Below, piece by piece: positions 7,707 to 17,332 of a DNA stretch of 64,000 bases (its first letter is position 1; each line of letters opens with the position of its first letter). A model generated the notes under the pieces. The model saw only the letters and a program-made list of their open reading frames with translations. It had not been told where the DNA came from and searched no databases. The DNA is taken from NCBI RefSeq assembly GCF_026343115.1, contig NZ_JAPEMC010000003.1:124001-188000 (forward strand), in the 5' to 3' direction. The translations under genes were made by a program, and so were the position numbers. The stretch is from Streptomyces sp. NBC_00102 (GTDB lineage Bacteria; Actinomycetota; Actinomycetes; Streptomycetales; Streptomycetaceae).

Positions 7707-8485
7707 CGTACGGATCTTCCACGAACGATGAGCGGTTCGACGGGGCGGCGGACGCCCGCCGCCCGGACGGGACCACCAGGACGGACAGCACGGACGACTC
7801 CACACGCCCGGCGGCCGTCCGCTCCGAGGCTTCCGAGCGGACCGGGGCCACACCCGCCCCGGAGAGTGCCGCGGGCCCCAGGCCCTCGCACGCTCCCAGG
7901 ACGCCCGGCGCCGGCTCCCCCGCCGGAGTGAAGGCGGCTCCGGAGAAGACGGCCCCGGAGAAGGACGCGGAGGCGGAGCGGCCGGTGCAGAACTCCACCG
8001 CGACCGCCGACGAGAGCCTCGCCCCCCGCTCCGACCGGGACTTCGGGACGAGCCGCCCGGACCGTTCGGGTACGGCCGACGCGGACCGCACCGGGCCCCT
8101 CGGCGCGAACGCGGGTGCGGACCGGACCCGGGCGGACGATGCCGGAACGCGCCGCGGGACCACCGGTACTTCCGCGTCCGCCGCGAAGGGTGTGGACCAC
8201 GACCGGGCCCTGCTCGCCGGGACGGACCACGACGAGTTGGAAGGGCGGATGCGGCACGCGGTCAGCGACTTCGTGGAGGACCCGCAGCGCGCCGTCCGGG
8301 AGGCCGGCGCCACCCTCGACGCCGTCACGGAGAACCTGGTCAAGGCGCTCGCCGAGCGGAGCACCGCGCTGCGCGCCGAGGAGGGCCCGGACGGTGCGGA
8401 CGGCCGCAACGGCGAGCGGACGGAGCAGCTGCGGATCGTGCTCCAGCACTACCGCGACCTCACCGACCGGCTCCTGGCGGTCTGA
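7703..8485 (+). CDS. Hydrophilic protein with low-complexity N-terminus, 260 aa
   Basis: The first 170 residues are a disordered, Ala/Thr/Glu/Arg-rich stretch with short KTAPEK-type repeats; residues 175-260 form a helical module (RMRHAVSDFVEDPQRAVREAG, then LRIVLQHYRDLTDRLL) that resembles the C-terminal module of the preceding gene. There is no signal peptide or membrane segment. ATGA overlap with the upstream gene indicates tight coupling. A role as soluble partner of the membrane-anchored protein is inference. The two strong hairpins at 8498-8600 end the operon. Confidence 0.72.
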   Translation: MTYGSSTNDERFDGAADARRPDGTTRTDSTDDSTRPAAVRSEASERTGATPAPESAAGPRPSHAPRTPGAGSPAGVKAAPEKTAPEKDAEAERPVQNSTATADESLAPRSDRDFGTSRPDRSGTADADRTGPLGANAGADRTRADDAGTRRGTTGTSASAAKGVDHDRALLAGTDHDELEGRMRHAVSDFVEDPQRAVREAGATLDAVTENLVKALAERSTALRAEEGPDGADGRNGERTEQLRIVLQHYRDLTDRLLAV

Positions 8486-8497
8486 ACCGCCCCGGCC

Positions 8498-8544
8498 CAC
8501 TGCGTGGTCCCGGCGCCGGAGCACGGCGCCGGGACCACGCAGTG
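8498..8544. terminator. Perfect 21-bp inverted repeat terminator
   Basis: Arms 8498-8518 and 8524-8544 are perfectly complementary with a 5-base loop. It sits between convergent genes and can serve both strands. Confidence 0.85.
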
Positions 8545-8551
8545 CGACCAC

Positions 8552-8600
8552 GAGCGGCCGGGAGGCACACGGACATACCGTCCGCGCCTCCCGGCCGCTC
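8552..8600. terminator. Second hairpin, 15-bp stem
   Basis: Arms 8552-8566 and 8586-8600 pair perfectly around a 19-base loop. It is placed eight bases after the first hairpin and immediately before the stop of the phosphatase gene on the other strand. Confidence 0.7.
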
Positions 8601-8633
8601 AAGCGTTCCCCTCGCGGAGACGGCCCCGCGCGC

Positions 8634-9476
8634 CTACACCGGTACGCCGACGGGGACGGTCAGCTCCTCACGCAGCCGCTCCACCACCGGGTCCGGCAGT
8701 CGCAGCCCACTGCGCACGTAGCCGTCGAGCCCGCCCCACCGCTCCTCCATCGCGTCCAGGGCGACATCGAGGTAGCGGGGCCGCGCCTCGATGACGGCCG
8801 AGGCGATGGCCGGGTCGCCGCCCGCGTCGAGGAAGCGCCGTACCGAGGGAGCGAAGGCGAGGCGTACGGCGGGGTTGACCGCGAGGAACTCGGCCCGGAC
8901 GGTCTCCCGGGGCGCCCCCAGGATCATCAGCAGGACCGCGGTGGCCCACCCCGTCCGGTCCTTTCCCGCCGTGCAGTGGAAGAGCACCGGCCGGGCCGAC
9001 GCGTCCGCCGCGGTCTCCAGGAAGGCGCGGTAGGCGGCCGCGGCCCCCGGGGAGAGCACCATCTGGCGGTACGTCTGCGCGAACACCTCCTCCGCCCTCC
9101 CGCCGCCCAGCGTCTCCTCGGCGGCGGCCGGATCGGCCAGCAGGGCCCTGAGCCGGGCGGGGGCGACGCCCGGGTTGCCGCCCAGCACGTCGGCCACGAA
9201 GAGCCTGGCTCTCGGCGGCAGCCGGTCCGGTGCCCAGTGGCGTTCGTCGGCGGTACGCAGGTCCACGACCGTGCGGACACCGAGCGCGGCGACCGCCATG
9301 TCGTGCTCCGGGTCGAGTTCGCTCAGCTGGCCCGAACGCAGGAGGATTCCCTGCCGCACCCGCTGGTCGTGGCCCAGGGCGATGCCGCCCAGATCCCGCA
9401 GATTGACGACGGTGGTGGCCGGGACGGCCCGGGCGGTCTGCACGATGAACTGCCTCTTTCCCGACGTTTTACGCAT
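8634..9476 (-). CDS. Tyrosine/serine protein phosphatase (DSP/PTP loop family)
   Basis: A 280-residue phosphatase. The P-loop HCTAGKDRTG (about 168-177) contains the nucleophilic Cys and the Arg that binds phosphate. The N-terminal block NLRDLGG and the RSGQLSEL/VVDLRTADE segments match the Y_phosphatase3 (lipid/protein tyrosine phosphatase, LipA/PtpB-like) family. In actinobacteria such enzymes act on phosphotyrosine proteins or phosphoinositides. ATG 9476 is almost without a leader Shine-Dalgarno, so a shorter start cannot be excluded. It converges with the 7107 operon. Confidence 0.88.
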   Translation of the reverse strand: MRKTSGKRQFIVQTARAVPATTVVNLRDLGGIALGHDQRVRQGILLRSGQLSELDPEHDMAVAALGVRTVVDLRTADERHWAPDRLPPRARLFVADVLGGNPGVAPARLRALLADPAAAEETLGGGRAEEVFAQTYRQMVLSPGAAAAYRAFLETAADASARPVLFHCTAGKDRTGWATAVLLMILGAPRETVRAEFLAVNPAVRLAFAPSVRRFLDAGGDPAIASAVIEARPRYLDVALDAMEERWGGLDGYVRSGLRLPDPVVERLREELTVPVGVPV

Positions 9477-9863
9477 TTACGTATCAACGTCGCATGTCAG
9501 AGGCGATTCGACAACGGAAAACGCCGGAGCACACCGCCGCTTCGGCGCCGGCGCGCTCCCCGTCCGGGGCAGCCCGTGCGTGCCTCCCCATCCGGTCCGG
9601 TCCAACCGCACCGGGCCCGCCGCCCCCCGTGGACCGGACGCGGCTCGCTCCGCGACGCGGCAAGCGGTTGCGTGGGCCGGAAGAGGGACCACCTACCGGC
9701 GTCCCTGTCACCCCCTTACGGCCCCCAGTCGTCCCTGACCAGGCGCCGACACCCCGGCCTCGGCCGCAACACGCTGCGTGTTCGCCCGGACGCGCATCGG
9801 AGAGGGATAGGTCACAGCGGCTCCCTCTGCTGGTCCCCCGCCCAACTGTCCTAGCATCTGGGC
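9477..9863. other. Intergenic region, divergent promoters
   Basis: The region has no convincing gene. It separates the phosphatase (minus) from mutA (plus). It is GC-rich and contains a likely minus-10 (TAGCAT, 9852-9857) six bases before the mutA ATG. No cobalamin riboswitch elements were found in it. Confidence 0.5.
9852..9857 (+). promoter_or_regulatory. Putative minus-10 of mutA, leaderless
   Basis: TAGCAT is followed by six bases and then the ATG at 9864, so transcription should start at or next to the first codon. No Shine-Dalgarno precedes the ATG, which fits a leaderless message. Confidence 0.45.
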
Positions 9864-11717
9864 ATGACGGTCCTGCCTGCTGACGGGCTCCCCCTGGCCG
9901 CCGAGTTCGCTGACGCTTCCCCGGAGCAGTGGCAGACCCTCGTCGAGGGTGTGCTGCGCAAGTCGGGCAAGGACGTCACGGGTGAGGCCGCGCTGGAAGC
10001 CCTGTCCACGACGTTGGAGGACGGGCTCACCACCCGCCCCCTGTACACCTCCCGCAGCGACGCGCCCCCGGCCGGGCTGCCCGGTTTCGCGCCCTTCACC
10101 CGGGGTGGCGGACCCGCCGGCAACGCGGCGGGCGGCTGGGACGTGCGGCAGCGCCACGCGCTGACCGACCCGGTCCGGCTCAACGAGGCCCTGCTCGCCG
10201 ATCTGGAGAACGGCGTCACCTCGCTCTGGCTCGGCGTCGGCGGGCACGGCGGCGTACCGGTCCTGGGCCTGGACCGGGCGCTGGAGGGCGTACTGCTCGA
10301 CCTCGCCCCGCTGGCCCTCGACGCCGGGGACGACTCCGGCGCGGCGCTGGCGGAGCTGGTGCGGCTGTACGCGGACCGGGGCGTCGCCCCTGAGGCCGTG
10401 CGCGGCAGCCTCGGTATCGATCCGCTGGGCGGGGCCGCCCGCACGGGGGCCGCGCCCGACCTGAGCACCGCCGTCGAGTGGGCCGGCCGGTGCGCCGGGG
10501 AGTACCCGGGGCTGCGGGCGCTGAGCGTGGACGCTCTGCCGTACCACGAGGCCGGTGGCGGCGTGGCCCAGGAGCTGGGCCTCTCGCTCGCCACGGGGGT
10601 GGCGTACCTGCGGGCGCTGACCGCCGCCGGGATGTCCGTCGAGACGGCCTGCTCGCAGCTTGAGTTCCGGTACGCGGCGACCGCCGACCAGTTCCTGACG
10701 ATCGCCAAGCTGCGGGCCGCGCGCCGGCTGTGGGCGCGGGTCGCGCGGGCCTGCGGGGCGCCCGGCGCGGGTGCCCAGCGGCAGCACGCGGTGACCTCGT
10801 CGGTGATGATGACGCGGCGTGACCCCTGGGTGAACATGCTCCGCACCACGCTGGCCTGCCTGGGTGCCGGGGTGGGCGGCGCGGACGCGGTGACGGTCCT
10901 CCCCTTCGACGAGGCCCTGGGCCTGCCGGACGCCTTCGCCCGGCGGATCGCCCGGAACACCTCGACCATCCTGATGGAGGAGTCGCACCTGGCCCGGGTC
11001 GTCGACCCGGCGGGCGGCTCCTGGTACGTGGAGCGCCTCACCGAGGAACTGGCCGTCGCCGCCTGGGCGTTCTTCCAGGAGATCGAGCGGGCGGGCGGCC
11101 AGGAGGCGGCCACCGCCTCGGGTCTGGTCGCCGAGCGGCTCGCCGCGACCTGGGAGAAGCGCTCGCGGGACCTGGCGCGCCGCAAGGAGCCGGTGACGGG
11201 CGTCAGCGAGTTCCCGCACCTGGCCGAACCGCCGGTGGAACGCGAAGCGGCGCCCGCGGCGCCGTCCGGCGGCCTGCCGAAGGTCCGCCGTGACGAGGCC
11301 TTCGAAGCACTGCGGAGCCGCTCCGACGCCCACCTGGCGGCCACCGGGGCCCGTCCGGAGGTCTTCCTGGCGGCCCTCGGGCCCGCCTCGGCGCACACCG
11401 CGCGGGCCTCCTTCGCCGCGAACCTCTTCCAGGCCGGCGGCATCGAGACGGTCCACCGCCCGGTCACCGTGGACGCCGCGACGGTCGCGGACGCCTTCAC
11501 CGCGTCCGGCGCGTCCACCGCCTGCCTCTGCTCGTCCGACGCGGTGTACGAGCAGGAGGCGGCCGACGTGGCCGCTGCGCTCGTGGCCGCCGGAGCGGAC
11601 CGGGTACTGCTCGCCGGCCGCCCCGCCGAGGTGGCCGGAGTCGACGCGTACGTCTTCGCCGGCTGCGACGCCGTCGCCGTGCTCTCCTTCGAACTCGACC
11701 GACTGGGAGTTGCGTGA
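9864..11717 (+). CDS. mutA: Methylmalonyl-CoA mutase small subunit
   Basis: The 617-residue small subunit of the heterodimeric adenosylcobalamin-dependent mutase interconverts succinyl-CoA and methylmalonyl-CoA, linking the TCA cycle with propionate breakdown and polyketide extender supply. Family features include the mutase TIM barrel with [20 protein letters not shown] (about 229-240), the [14 protein letters not shown] block and [10 protein letters not shown] (about 382-391). As usual for the small subunit, the C-terminal flavodoxin-like domain lacks the DxHxxG cobalamin-binding motif, so it is catalytically silent and structural. It overlaps mutB by four bases (GTGA). Confidence 0.96.
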   Translation: MTVLPADGLPLAAEFADASPEQWQTLVEGVLRKSGKDVTGEAALEALSTTLEDGLTTRPLYTSRSDAPPAGLPGFAPFTRGGGPAGNAAGGWDVRQRHALTDPVRLNEALLADLENGVTSLWLGVGGHGGVPVLGLDRALEGVLLDLAPLALDAGDDSGAALAELVRLYADRGVAPEAVRGSLGIDPLGGAARTGAAPDLSTAVEWAGRCAGEYPGLRALSVDALPYHEAGGGVAQELGLSLATGVAYLRALTAAGMSVETACSQLEFRYAATADQFLTIAKLRAARRLWARVARACGAPGAGAQRQHAVTSSVMMTRRDPWVNMLRTTLACLGAGVGGADAVTVLPFDEALGLPDAFARRIARNTSTILMEESHLARVVDPAGGSWYVERLTEELAVAAWAFFQEIERAGGQEAATASGLVAERLAATWEKRSRDLARRKEPVTGVSEFPHLAEPPVEREAAPAAPSGGLPKVRRDEAFEALRSRSDAHLAATGARPEVFLAALGPASAHTARASFAANLFQAGGIETVHRPVTVDAATVADAFTASGASTACLCSSDAVYEQEAADVAAALVAAGADRVLLAGRPAEVAGVDAYVFAGCDAVAVLSFELDRLGVA

Positions 11718-13972
11718 TGCAGAACCCCGAGACCCCCGAAGCCGCCGGGACCGGTGGCGTCGCCGCGGGCCCCATCCCGGACTTCACCACCGTCCCGCTG
11801 CTGGACGGGGAGGCTCCCCCGGCGCCCTCCGCCGACCACTGGCGGGCCGCGGTGAAGGAGTCGACCGGCAGTTCGGTGGACGACCTGCTGTGGGAGACTC
11901 CCGAGGGCATCACGGTCAAGCCGCTGTACACCGAGGCGGATCTGGAGGGCGTCGATTTCCTCGACACCTTTCCGGGCATCGCCCCGTACCTGCGCGGTCC
12001 GTACCCGACGATGTACGTCAACCAGCCGTGGACGATCCGTCAGTACGCCGGTTTCTCCACCGCCGAGGAGTCCAACGCCTTCTACCGGCGTAACCTGGCG
12101 GCCGGTCAGAAGGGACTCTCGGTCGCCTTCGACCTGCCCACGCACCGGGGGTACGACAGCGACCACCCCCGGGTGACCGGTGACGTAGGCATGGCCGGCG
12201 TGGCGATCGACTCGATCCTCGACATGCGCCAGTTGTTCGACGGCATTCCGCTGGACCGGATGTCGGTGTCGATGACGATGAACGGCGCGGTGCTGCCCGT
12301 GCTCGCGCTGTACATCGTGGCCGCCGAGGAGCAGGGCGTACCGCCCGAGAAGCTGGCCGGAACCATCCAGAACGACATCCTCAAGGAGTTCATGGTCCGC
12401 AACACCTACATCTATCCGCCGGGCCCCTCCATGCGGATCATCTCGGACATCTTCGCGTACACCTCGCGGAAGATGCCTCGGTACAACTCGATCTCCATCT
12501 CCGGGTACCACATCCAGGAGGCCGGGGCCACGGCCGACCTGGAGCTGGCCTACACCCTCGCGGACGGGGTGGAGTACCTGCGAGCCGGGCGGGACGCCGG
12601 TTTGGACGTGGACGCGTTCGCGCCCCGGCTGTCGTTCTTCTGGGCGATCGGCATGAACTTCTTCATGGAGATCGCGAAGCTCCGGGCCGCTCGGCTGCTC
12701 TGGGCCAAGCTGGTCCGGGAGTTCGAGCCGAAGAACCCCAAGTCCCTTTCGCTGCGCACCCATTCCCAGACCTCTGGTTGGTCGCTGACCGCGCAGGACG
12801 TGTTCAACAACGTCACCCGCACCTGCGTGGAGGCGATGGCCGCCACCCAGGGGCACACCCAGTCGCTGCACACCAACGCCCTGGACGAGGCGCTCGCGCT
12901 GCCGACGGACTTCTCGGCCCGCATCGCCCGCAACACCCAGCTGCTCCTCCAGCAGGAGTCCGGCACCGGACGGGTCATCGACCCGTGGGGCGGCAGCGCG
13001 TACGTGGAGAAGCTGACGTACGACCTGGCGCGGCGGGCCTGGCAGCACATCGAGGAGGTGGAGGCGGCCGGCGGCATGGCGAAGGCCATCGACGCGGGCA
13101 TCCCGAAGCTCCGGATCGAGGAGGCCGCCGCCCGTACGCAGGCGCGCATCGACTCGGGCCGCCAGCCCGTCATCGGCGTCAACAAGTACCGCGTGGAGAC
13201 GGACGAGAAGATCGACGTCCGCTCGGTCGACAACTCCTCCGTGCGCACCCAGCAGATCGAGAAGCTCCGCCGGCTGCGGGCGGAGCGGGACGAGACCGCC
13301 TGCCAGGACGCGCTGCGCGCGCTGACGGAGGCGGCGGGGCGCGCCCCGGGCGCCGATCTGGAGGGCAACCTGCTGGCCCTGGCGGTGGACGCGGCGCGTG
13401 CCATGGCCACGGTGGGCGAGATCTCGGACGCGCTGGAGAAGGTGTACGGAAGGCACGCCGGGCAGATCCGTACGATCTCCGGGGTGTACCGCAAAGAGGC
13501 AGGAGAGTCCCCGTCGGTGGACCGCACCCGCAAGCTGGTCGACGACTTCGAGGAGGCGGAGGGCCGCCGCCCGCGCATCCTGGTCGCGAAGATGGGCCAG
13601 GACGGCCACGACCGCGGCCAGAAGGTGATCGCGTCGGCCTTCGCCGACCTGGGCTTCGACGTGGACGTCGGCCCGCTGTTCCAGACGCCCGCCGAGGTGG
13701 CGCGGCAGGCGGTCGAGGCGGACGTGCACATCGTGGGCGTCTCGTCGCTGGCCGCCGGCCACCTCACGCTCGTCCCCGCACTCCGGGAGGAGCTGGCGGC
13801 CGAGGGGCGCGAGGACGTCATGATCGTCGTCGGCGGGGTGATCCCGCCGCAGGACGTCGAGGCCCTGCACGAGGCGGGGGCGGCCTCGGTCTTCCCACCG
13901 GGCACGGTCATCCCGGACGCCGCGTACGACCTGGTGCGGCGGCTCGGTGCCGCGCTCGGCCACGAGCTGTGA
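11714..13972 (+). CDS. mutB: Methylmalonyl-CoA mutase large (catalytic) subunit
   Basis: The 752-residue catalytic subunit. The substrate-binding barrel includes [40 protein letters not shown] and [13 protein letters not shown]; the C-terminal cobalamin domain starts [14 protein letters not shown] (about 627-640), whose DGHDRG supplies the cobalt-ligating His, followed by SSLAAGH and [10 protein letters not shown]. Starts are GTG 11714 (overlapping mutA) or the adjacent ATG 11717, which differ by one residue. It acts with MutA and is repaired by MeaB encoded 12 bp downstream. The length and motifs are entirely standard. Confidence 0.97.
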   Translation: MMQNPETPEAAGTGGVAAGPIPDFTTVPLLDGEAPPAPSADHWRAAVKESTGSSVDDLLWETPEGITVKPLYTEADLEGVDFLDTFPGIAPYLRGPYPTMYVNQPWTIRQYAGFSTAEESNAFYRRNLAAGQKGLSVAFDLPTHRGYDSDHPRVTGDVGMAGVAIDSILDMRQLFDGIPLDRMSVSMTMNGAVLPVLALYIVAAEEQGVPPEKLAGTIQNDILKEFMVRNTYIYPPGPSMRIISDIFAYTSRKMPRYNSISISGYHIQEAGATADLELAYTLADGVEYLRAGRDAGLDVDAFAPRLSFFWAIGMNFFMEIAKLRAARLLWAKLVREFEPKNPKSLSLRTHSQTSGWSLTAQDVFNNVTRTCVEAMAATQGHTQSLHTNALDEALALPTDFSARIARNTQLLLQQESGTGRVIDPWGGSAYVEKLTYDLARRAWQHIEEVEAAGGMAKAIDAGIPKLRIEEAAARTQARIDSGRQPVIGVNKYRVETDEKIDVRSVDNSSVRTQQIEKLRRLRAERDETACQDALRALTEAAGRAPGADLEGNLLALAVDAARAMATVGEISDALEKVYGRHAGQIRTISGVYRKEAGESPSVDRTRKLVDDFEEAEGRRPRILVAKMGQDGHDRGQKVIASAFADLGFDVDVGPLFQTPAEVARQAVEADVHIVGVSSLAAGHLTLVPALREELAAEGREDVMIVVGGVIPPQDVEALHEAGAASVFPPGTVIPDAAYDLVRRLGAALGHEL

Positions 13973-13984
13973 GCCGCTGACCCG

Positions 13985-14983
13985 ATGGCACCGACGATCG
14001 ACATCGAGAGTTACGCCAAGGGAGTGCTCGACGGGAAGCGCGCGTTCGTCGCGCGCGCGATCACCCTCGTCGAGTCCTCCCGCCCCGACCACCGGGTGCT
14101 CGCCCAGGAGTTGCTGAGCAGGCTGCTGCCGCACGCGGGCCGGGCCCGGCGGGTCGGGATCAGCGGGGTGCCCGGGGTCGGCAAGTCGACCTTCATCGAC
14201 GCGCTCGGCACCCTGCTGACGGGGCTGGGGCACCGGGTCGCGGTGCTCGCGGTGGACCCGTCGTCCACCCGTACCGGCGGCTCCATCCTGGGCGACAAGA
14301 CCCGGATGGAGCGGCTGTCCGTGGACCCGCGCGCGTTCGTCCGCCCCTCGCCCTCGGCGGGCACCCTGGGCGGGGTGGCGAAGGCGACCCGCGAGTCCAT
14401 GGTGGTGATGGAGGCGGCGGGTTACGACGTGGTGCTGGTGGAGACGGTCGGCGTCGGCCAGTCGGAGACCGCGGTCGCGCGCATGGTCGACACCTTCCTG
14501 CTGCTCACCCTGGCGCGTACGGGCGACCAACTCCAGGGCATCAAGAAGGGCGTCCTGGAACTGGCGGACGTCATCACGGTGAACAAGGCGGACGGCCCGC
14601 ACGAACGCGAGGCCCGCTCGGCCGCACGCGAACTGGCCGGCGCCCTGCGGCTGATGCACCCGGCCGACGCCGCGTGGACCCCTCCGGTCCTCACCTGCAG
14701 CGCCCGTGAGGCGACGGGCCTGGGCGCGGTGTGGGAGAGCCTGGAGCAGCACCGCACGCTGCTGGACTCGACGGGGCGCCTGGCGGCGAAGCGGAGCGAG
14801 CAACAGGTGGACTGGACCTGGAGCATGGTCCGGGACGAGTTGCTGGAGAGCCTGCGTTCCCACCCGGACGTACGGGCGCGGGCGCCGGAGCTCGAACGGC
14901 GGGTGCGCGAGGGCGATCTGACGGCGACGCTGGCCGCGGAGGAGATCCTCGCGGCGTTCCGGGGCGGGTCCGGGCGCGGGTGA
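13985..14983 (+). CDS. meaB: Methylmalonyl-CoA mutase-associated GTPase
   Basis: This 332-residue G3E P-loop GTPase guards methylmalonyl-CoA mutase, gating adenosylcobalamin loading and removing damaged cofactor. The Walker A motif is GVPGVGKST (about 58-66), followed by VDPSSTRTGGSILGDKTRM, the G3-region ETVGVGQSE and the guanine-specificity motif NKADG. Length and order match the ArgK/MeaB family. It lies 12 bp after mutB and completes a three-gene operon that ends at the hairpin at 15038-15081. Confidence 0.96.
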   Translation: MAPTIDIESYAKGVLDGKRAFVARAITLVESSRPDHRVLAQELLSRLLPHAGRARRVGISGVPGVGKSTFIDALGTLLTGLGHRVAVLAVDPSSTRTGGSILGDKTRMERLSVDPRAFVRPSPSAGTLGGVAKATRESMVVMEAAGYDVVLVETVGVGQSETAVARMVDTFLLLTLARTGDQLQGIKKGVLELADVITVNKADGPHEREARSAARELAGALRLMHPADAAWTPPVLTCSAREATGLGAVWESLEQHRTLLDSTGRLAAKRSEQQVDWTWSMVRDELLESLRSHPDVRARAPELERRVREGDLTATLAAEEILAAFRGGSGRG

Positions 14984-15037
14984 CGGCGGGCCGGAAGGCC
15001 TGCCACGACGCTCCCCGACGGTCGTACGGGGGCAGCA

Positions 15038-15081
15038 GCCGGAGCCGGCGCGCGGAGTAAAAGTCGCGCGCCGGCTCCGGC
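15038..15081 (+). terminator. 17-bp hairpin terminator after meaB
   Basis: Arms 15038-15054 and 15065-15081 are perfectly complementary around a 10-base A-rich loop, followed by GTTTCC. It separates the mut operon from the rho-like gene. Confidence 0.85.
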
Positions 15082-15503
15082 GTTTCCGGACTCCCCCCTG
15101 CCGGAGCCCCGTCTTTGCCGGGCTCCCCCACCCCGCGCTCGACGGCCCCTCGCCCCCGGAGAACCGGCAACCCTGTTCCCTCCGGCCACTCGCCGTGGTA
15201 CTCTCCGAAAAAGCACTCGTGCACGTCCCCGCCGGGACGCCGGTGCAGATTCCTCTTCCTCGCTGTCGCACCTGTCGGATCACGACCCGCGATTCAGCTC
15301 ACTCCCCCAGCAACTCGCATTTCCCGTTTCCCGCACGCGTAGAACCGGTCCGTCGTGCCCGTGACACCCACGGCGTGACGCGGTCCCCGCTCTTCGTCCG
15401 CCGGGAAACCGGCCGGCGCGGCGCACGTCGAGGCGTGCAGACACCGCCTCCGGGCCGCCCGCACCGGGCTCACACACACTTCCGTCCTCGAAAGGACAAT
15501 CCC
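15082..15503 (+). promoter_or_regulatory. Long C-rich leader of the short rho gene
   Basis: About 420 bases without a convincing gene precede the rho-like start. A possible minus-10 TACTCT lies near 15199-15204. From about 15249 to 15339 my hand count is roughly 40 C to 16 G, a C-rich, G-poor stretch of the kind Rho loads on, in the sense strand of the rho transcript. This would allow Rho-dependent autoregulation, as is known for rho in other bacteria; here it is inference. Confidence 0.45.
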
Positions 15504-16643
15504 GTGACCACCACACTCGAACGCCCCGTATCCGCCCCGCACGCACCTGTCGCCGCCGCCGGTGTCCTCGACACCTCGGAGGGCGGACACGGCCTGCTGC
15601 GCGGTCCGCACGGGCATCCCGCTCCCGGCGACGTCCGCGTCCCGGCCGCCCTGATCGGCCGTCACGGCCTGCGCAAGGGCGACTTCGTGAAGGGCGGCTG
15701 CGACCGGCCGGGCACGCTCACCGTCGTGGACCGCGTCAACGGACTGCCCCCGCAGGCCCTTCGCACGCGTCCGCACTTCCACGAACTGACCCCGCTGCAC
15801 CCCCGGGAGCGGCTGCGCCTGGAGACCCGTGCGGGCGGGCCCGCACCACGTCTGATCGACCTGATCGCCCCGGTGGGCAAGGGGCAGCGCGGTCTGATCG
15901 TCGCTCCGCCGAAGACCGGAAAGACGGTGCTGCTCCAGCAGCTCGCGGCGGCCGTCGCGACGAACCACCCGGAGTGCCACCTCATGGTGGTGCTGCTCGA
16001 CGAACGCCCCGAAGAAGTGACGGACATGCGCCGATCCGTGCGGGGCGACGTGCTCGCCTCCACCTTCGACCGTCCGGCGAAGGAGCACATCGCACTGGCC
16101 GACCTCGCCGTGGAGCGGGGCAAGCGGCTCGTCGAGCAGGGACAGGACGTCGTCATCCTCCTCGACTCGCTCACCCGGCTCTGCCGGGCGCACAACAACG
16201 CGGCCGGTCCCGGCGGGCGCACGCTGAGCGGCGGTGTCGACGCGGCCGCGCTCAGCGGGCCGAAGAAGCTGTTCGGGGCTGCGAGGCTGGCCGAGGAGGG
16301 CGGCTCGCTGACCATCCTGGCGACGGCGCTGGTGGAGACCGGTTCGCGCGCGGACGACTTCTTCTTCGAAGAGCTCAAGGGCACCGGCAACATGGAGCTC
16401 CGCCTGGACCGCGCGCTCGCCGACCGCCGTATCTTCCCGGCGGTGGACATCGCCCCCTCCGGCACGCGGCGTGAAGAACTCCTGCTTTCCGATTCGGAGT
16501 TGACGGCCGTACGCGGACTGCGGCGCGCCCTGCACGGCCGGGACAGCCGGGCCGCGCTCGAAGCCGTACTGGACAAGGTGCGCCGGACGCCCGACAACGC
16601 GGCCTTCCTCCGCCAGGTGCACCAGACGGTCCCCGGCGCCTGA
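15504..16643 (+). CDS. Short Rho transcription termination factor paralogue
   Basis: A 379-residue RecA-type hexameric RNA helicase of the Rho family. It has a cold-shock-like primary RNA-binding domain (about 20-105, ending HELTPLHPRERLRLET), Walker A APPKTGKT with Lys140, the DERPEEVTDM block, Walker B VVILLDSLTRLCRAHN, and the Q-loop/R-loop region SGPKKLFGAARLAEEGGSLT and GTGNMELRLDRALADRRIFPA. The N-terminal helical domain and the long Arg-rich insertion typical of actinobacterial housekeeping Rho (about 600-700 residues) are absent. GTG 15504 follows AAAGGA at 15491-15496; the in-frame upstream reading is off-family. It is probably a second Rho, but the housekeeping copy is not in this window. 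Confidence 0.9.
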   Translation: MTTTLERPVSAPHAPVAAAGVLDTSEGGHGLLRGPHGHPAPGDVRVPAALIGRHGLRKGDFVKGGCDRPGTLTVVDRVNGLPPQALRTRPHFHELTPLHPRERLRLETRAGGPAPRLIDLIAPVGKGQRGLIVAPPKTGKTVLLQQLAAAVATNHPECHLMVVLLDERPEEVTDMRRSVRGDVLASTFDRPAKEHIALADLAVERGKRLVEQGQDVVILLDSLTRLCRAHNNAAGPGGRTLSGGVDAAALSGPKKLFGAARLAEEGGSLTILATALVETGSRADDFFFEELKGTGNMELRLDRALADRRIFPAVDIAPSGTRREELLLSDSELTAVRGLRRALHGRDSRAALEAVLDKVRRTPDNAAFLRQVHQTVPGA

Positions 16644-16739
16644 AAACGGCCCGGGCCCGTCTCGGGGCTGCCGCCGGGCCGGCCGGAGCACGGGCGTGCC
16701 GCCCCCGCACGCGGCCCTGTCCTCACGAAGCTACGGTGA

Positions 16740-17172
16740 AGCGGAAAGCAGCTCCCTGGGGGCTGGACGACGAAGATTCACCTGGCCTGCGAGCACAAGG
16801 GCAGAGGCCGTTATCGCTGCTGATCACAGCAGGTCAGCGGGGAGACGGCCCGCGGTTCAGGGCGGTGCTGGAAGCGATCCGGGTTCCACGTATCGGGCTG
16901 GGCCGGCCGCGCGTTCGTCCGCTACGGGTGCGGGGCGACAAGGCGTATTCGTCGCGCGCGAACCGTGCATACCTACGTGGGCGCGGGATCCTCTGCACGA
17001 TCCCGGAACCTGCCGATCAGGCCGGCCACCGCAAGCGGCGGGGAGCGGCTGGCGGGCGGCCTCCGGCCTTCGACCGCGAGGACTGCAAGGCCCGGCACGC
17101 GGTTGAGTGCGGCACCAACCGGCTGAAACGGAACCGGGCGGTGGCGACCCGGTTCGACAAACTTGCGGTCCG
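16740..17172 (+). pseudogene. Degenerate IS5-family transposase remnant
   Basis: Only the C-terminal DDE half is readable and it is frameshifted. One frame gives GGWTTKIHLACEHKGR (from about 16758), then a different frame continues with RPLSLLITAGQRGDGPRF and VRGDKAYSSRANRAYLRGRG, GGRPPAFDREDCKARHAVE and NRLKRNRAVATRFDKLAVR. These are family blocks including the DKAY acidic residue and the E of the ERxxNRLK-like region. The N-terminal half and the final 15-20 residues are missing, and no terminal inverted repeats were found. The second frame happens to stay open into the MarR gene downstream. Confidence 0.82.
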
Positions 17173-17332
17173 CTCCCTGCACACCCCAGATCCGCTGCAG
17201 AGAGTACGTGTCACTTCGCCGAAGCAGCTTCGGGAGGACAGGGCCCACGCACACGGCCGCTTGACCTCATGTTCGGTTGAGGTCCTACGTTGGTCCCACC
17301 TGTCGCGTTACTCGGATGGTGAGGGCAGAACG

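Noticed and set aside
9477..9863. Cobalamin riboswitch upstream of mutA
   Set aside because: No B12-box-like sequence, and the gene appears to be leaderless.
9494..9883. 129-codon plus-strand frame ahead of mutA
   Set aside because: Pro/Arg/Ser-rich with no codon bias or motif; it would overlap the mutA start and its minus-10.
9851..15283. Very long minus-strand open frame (about 1800 codons) opposite mutA-mutB-meaB
   Set aside because: It is the complement of three well-conserved genes; long antisense frames are normal at this GC content, and the product is Arg/Ala/Gly-rich with no motif.
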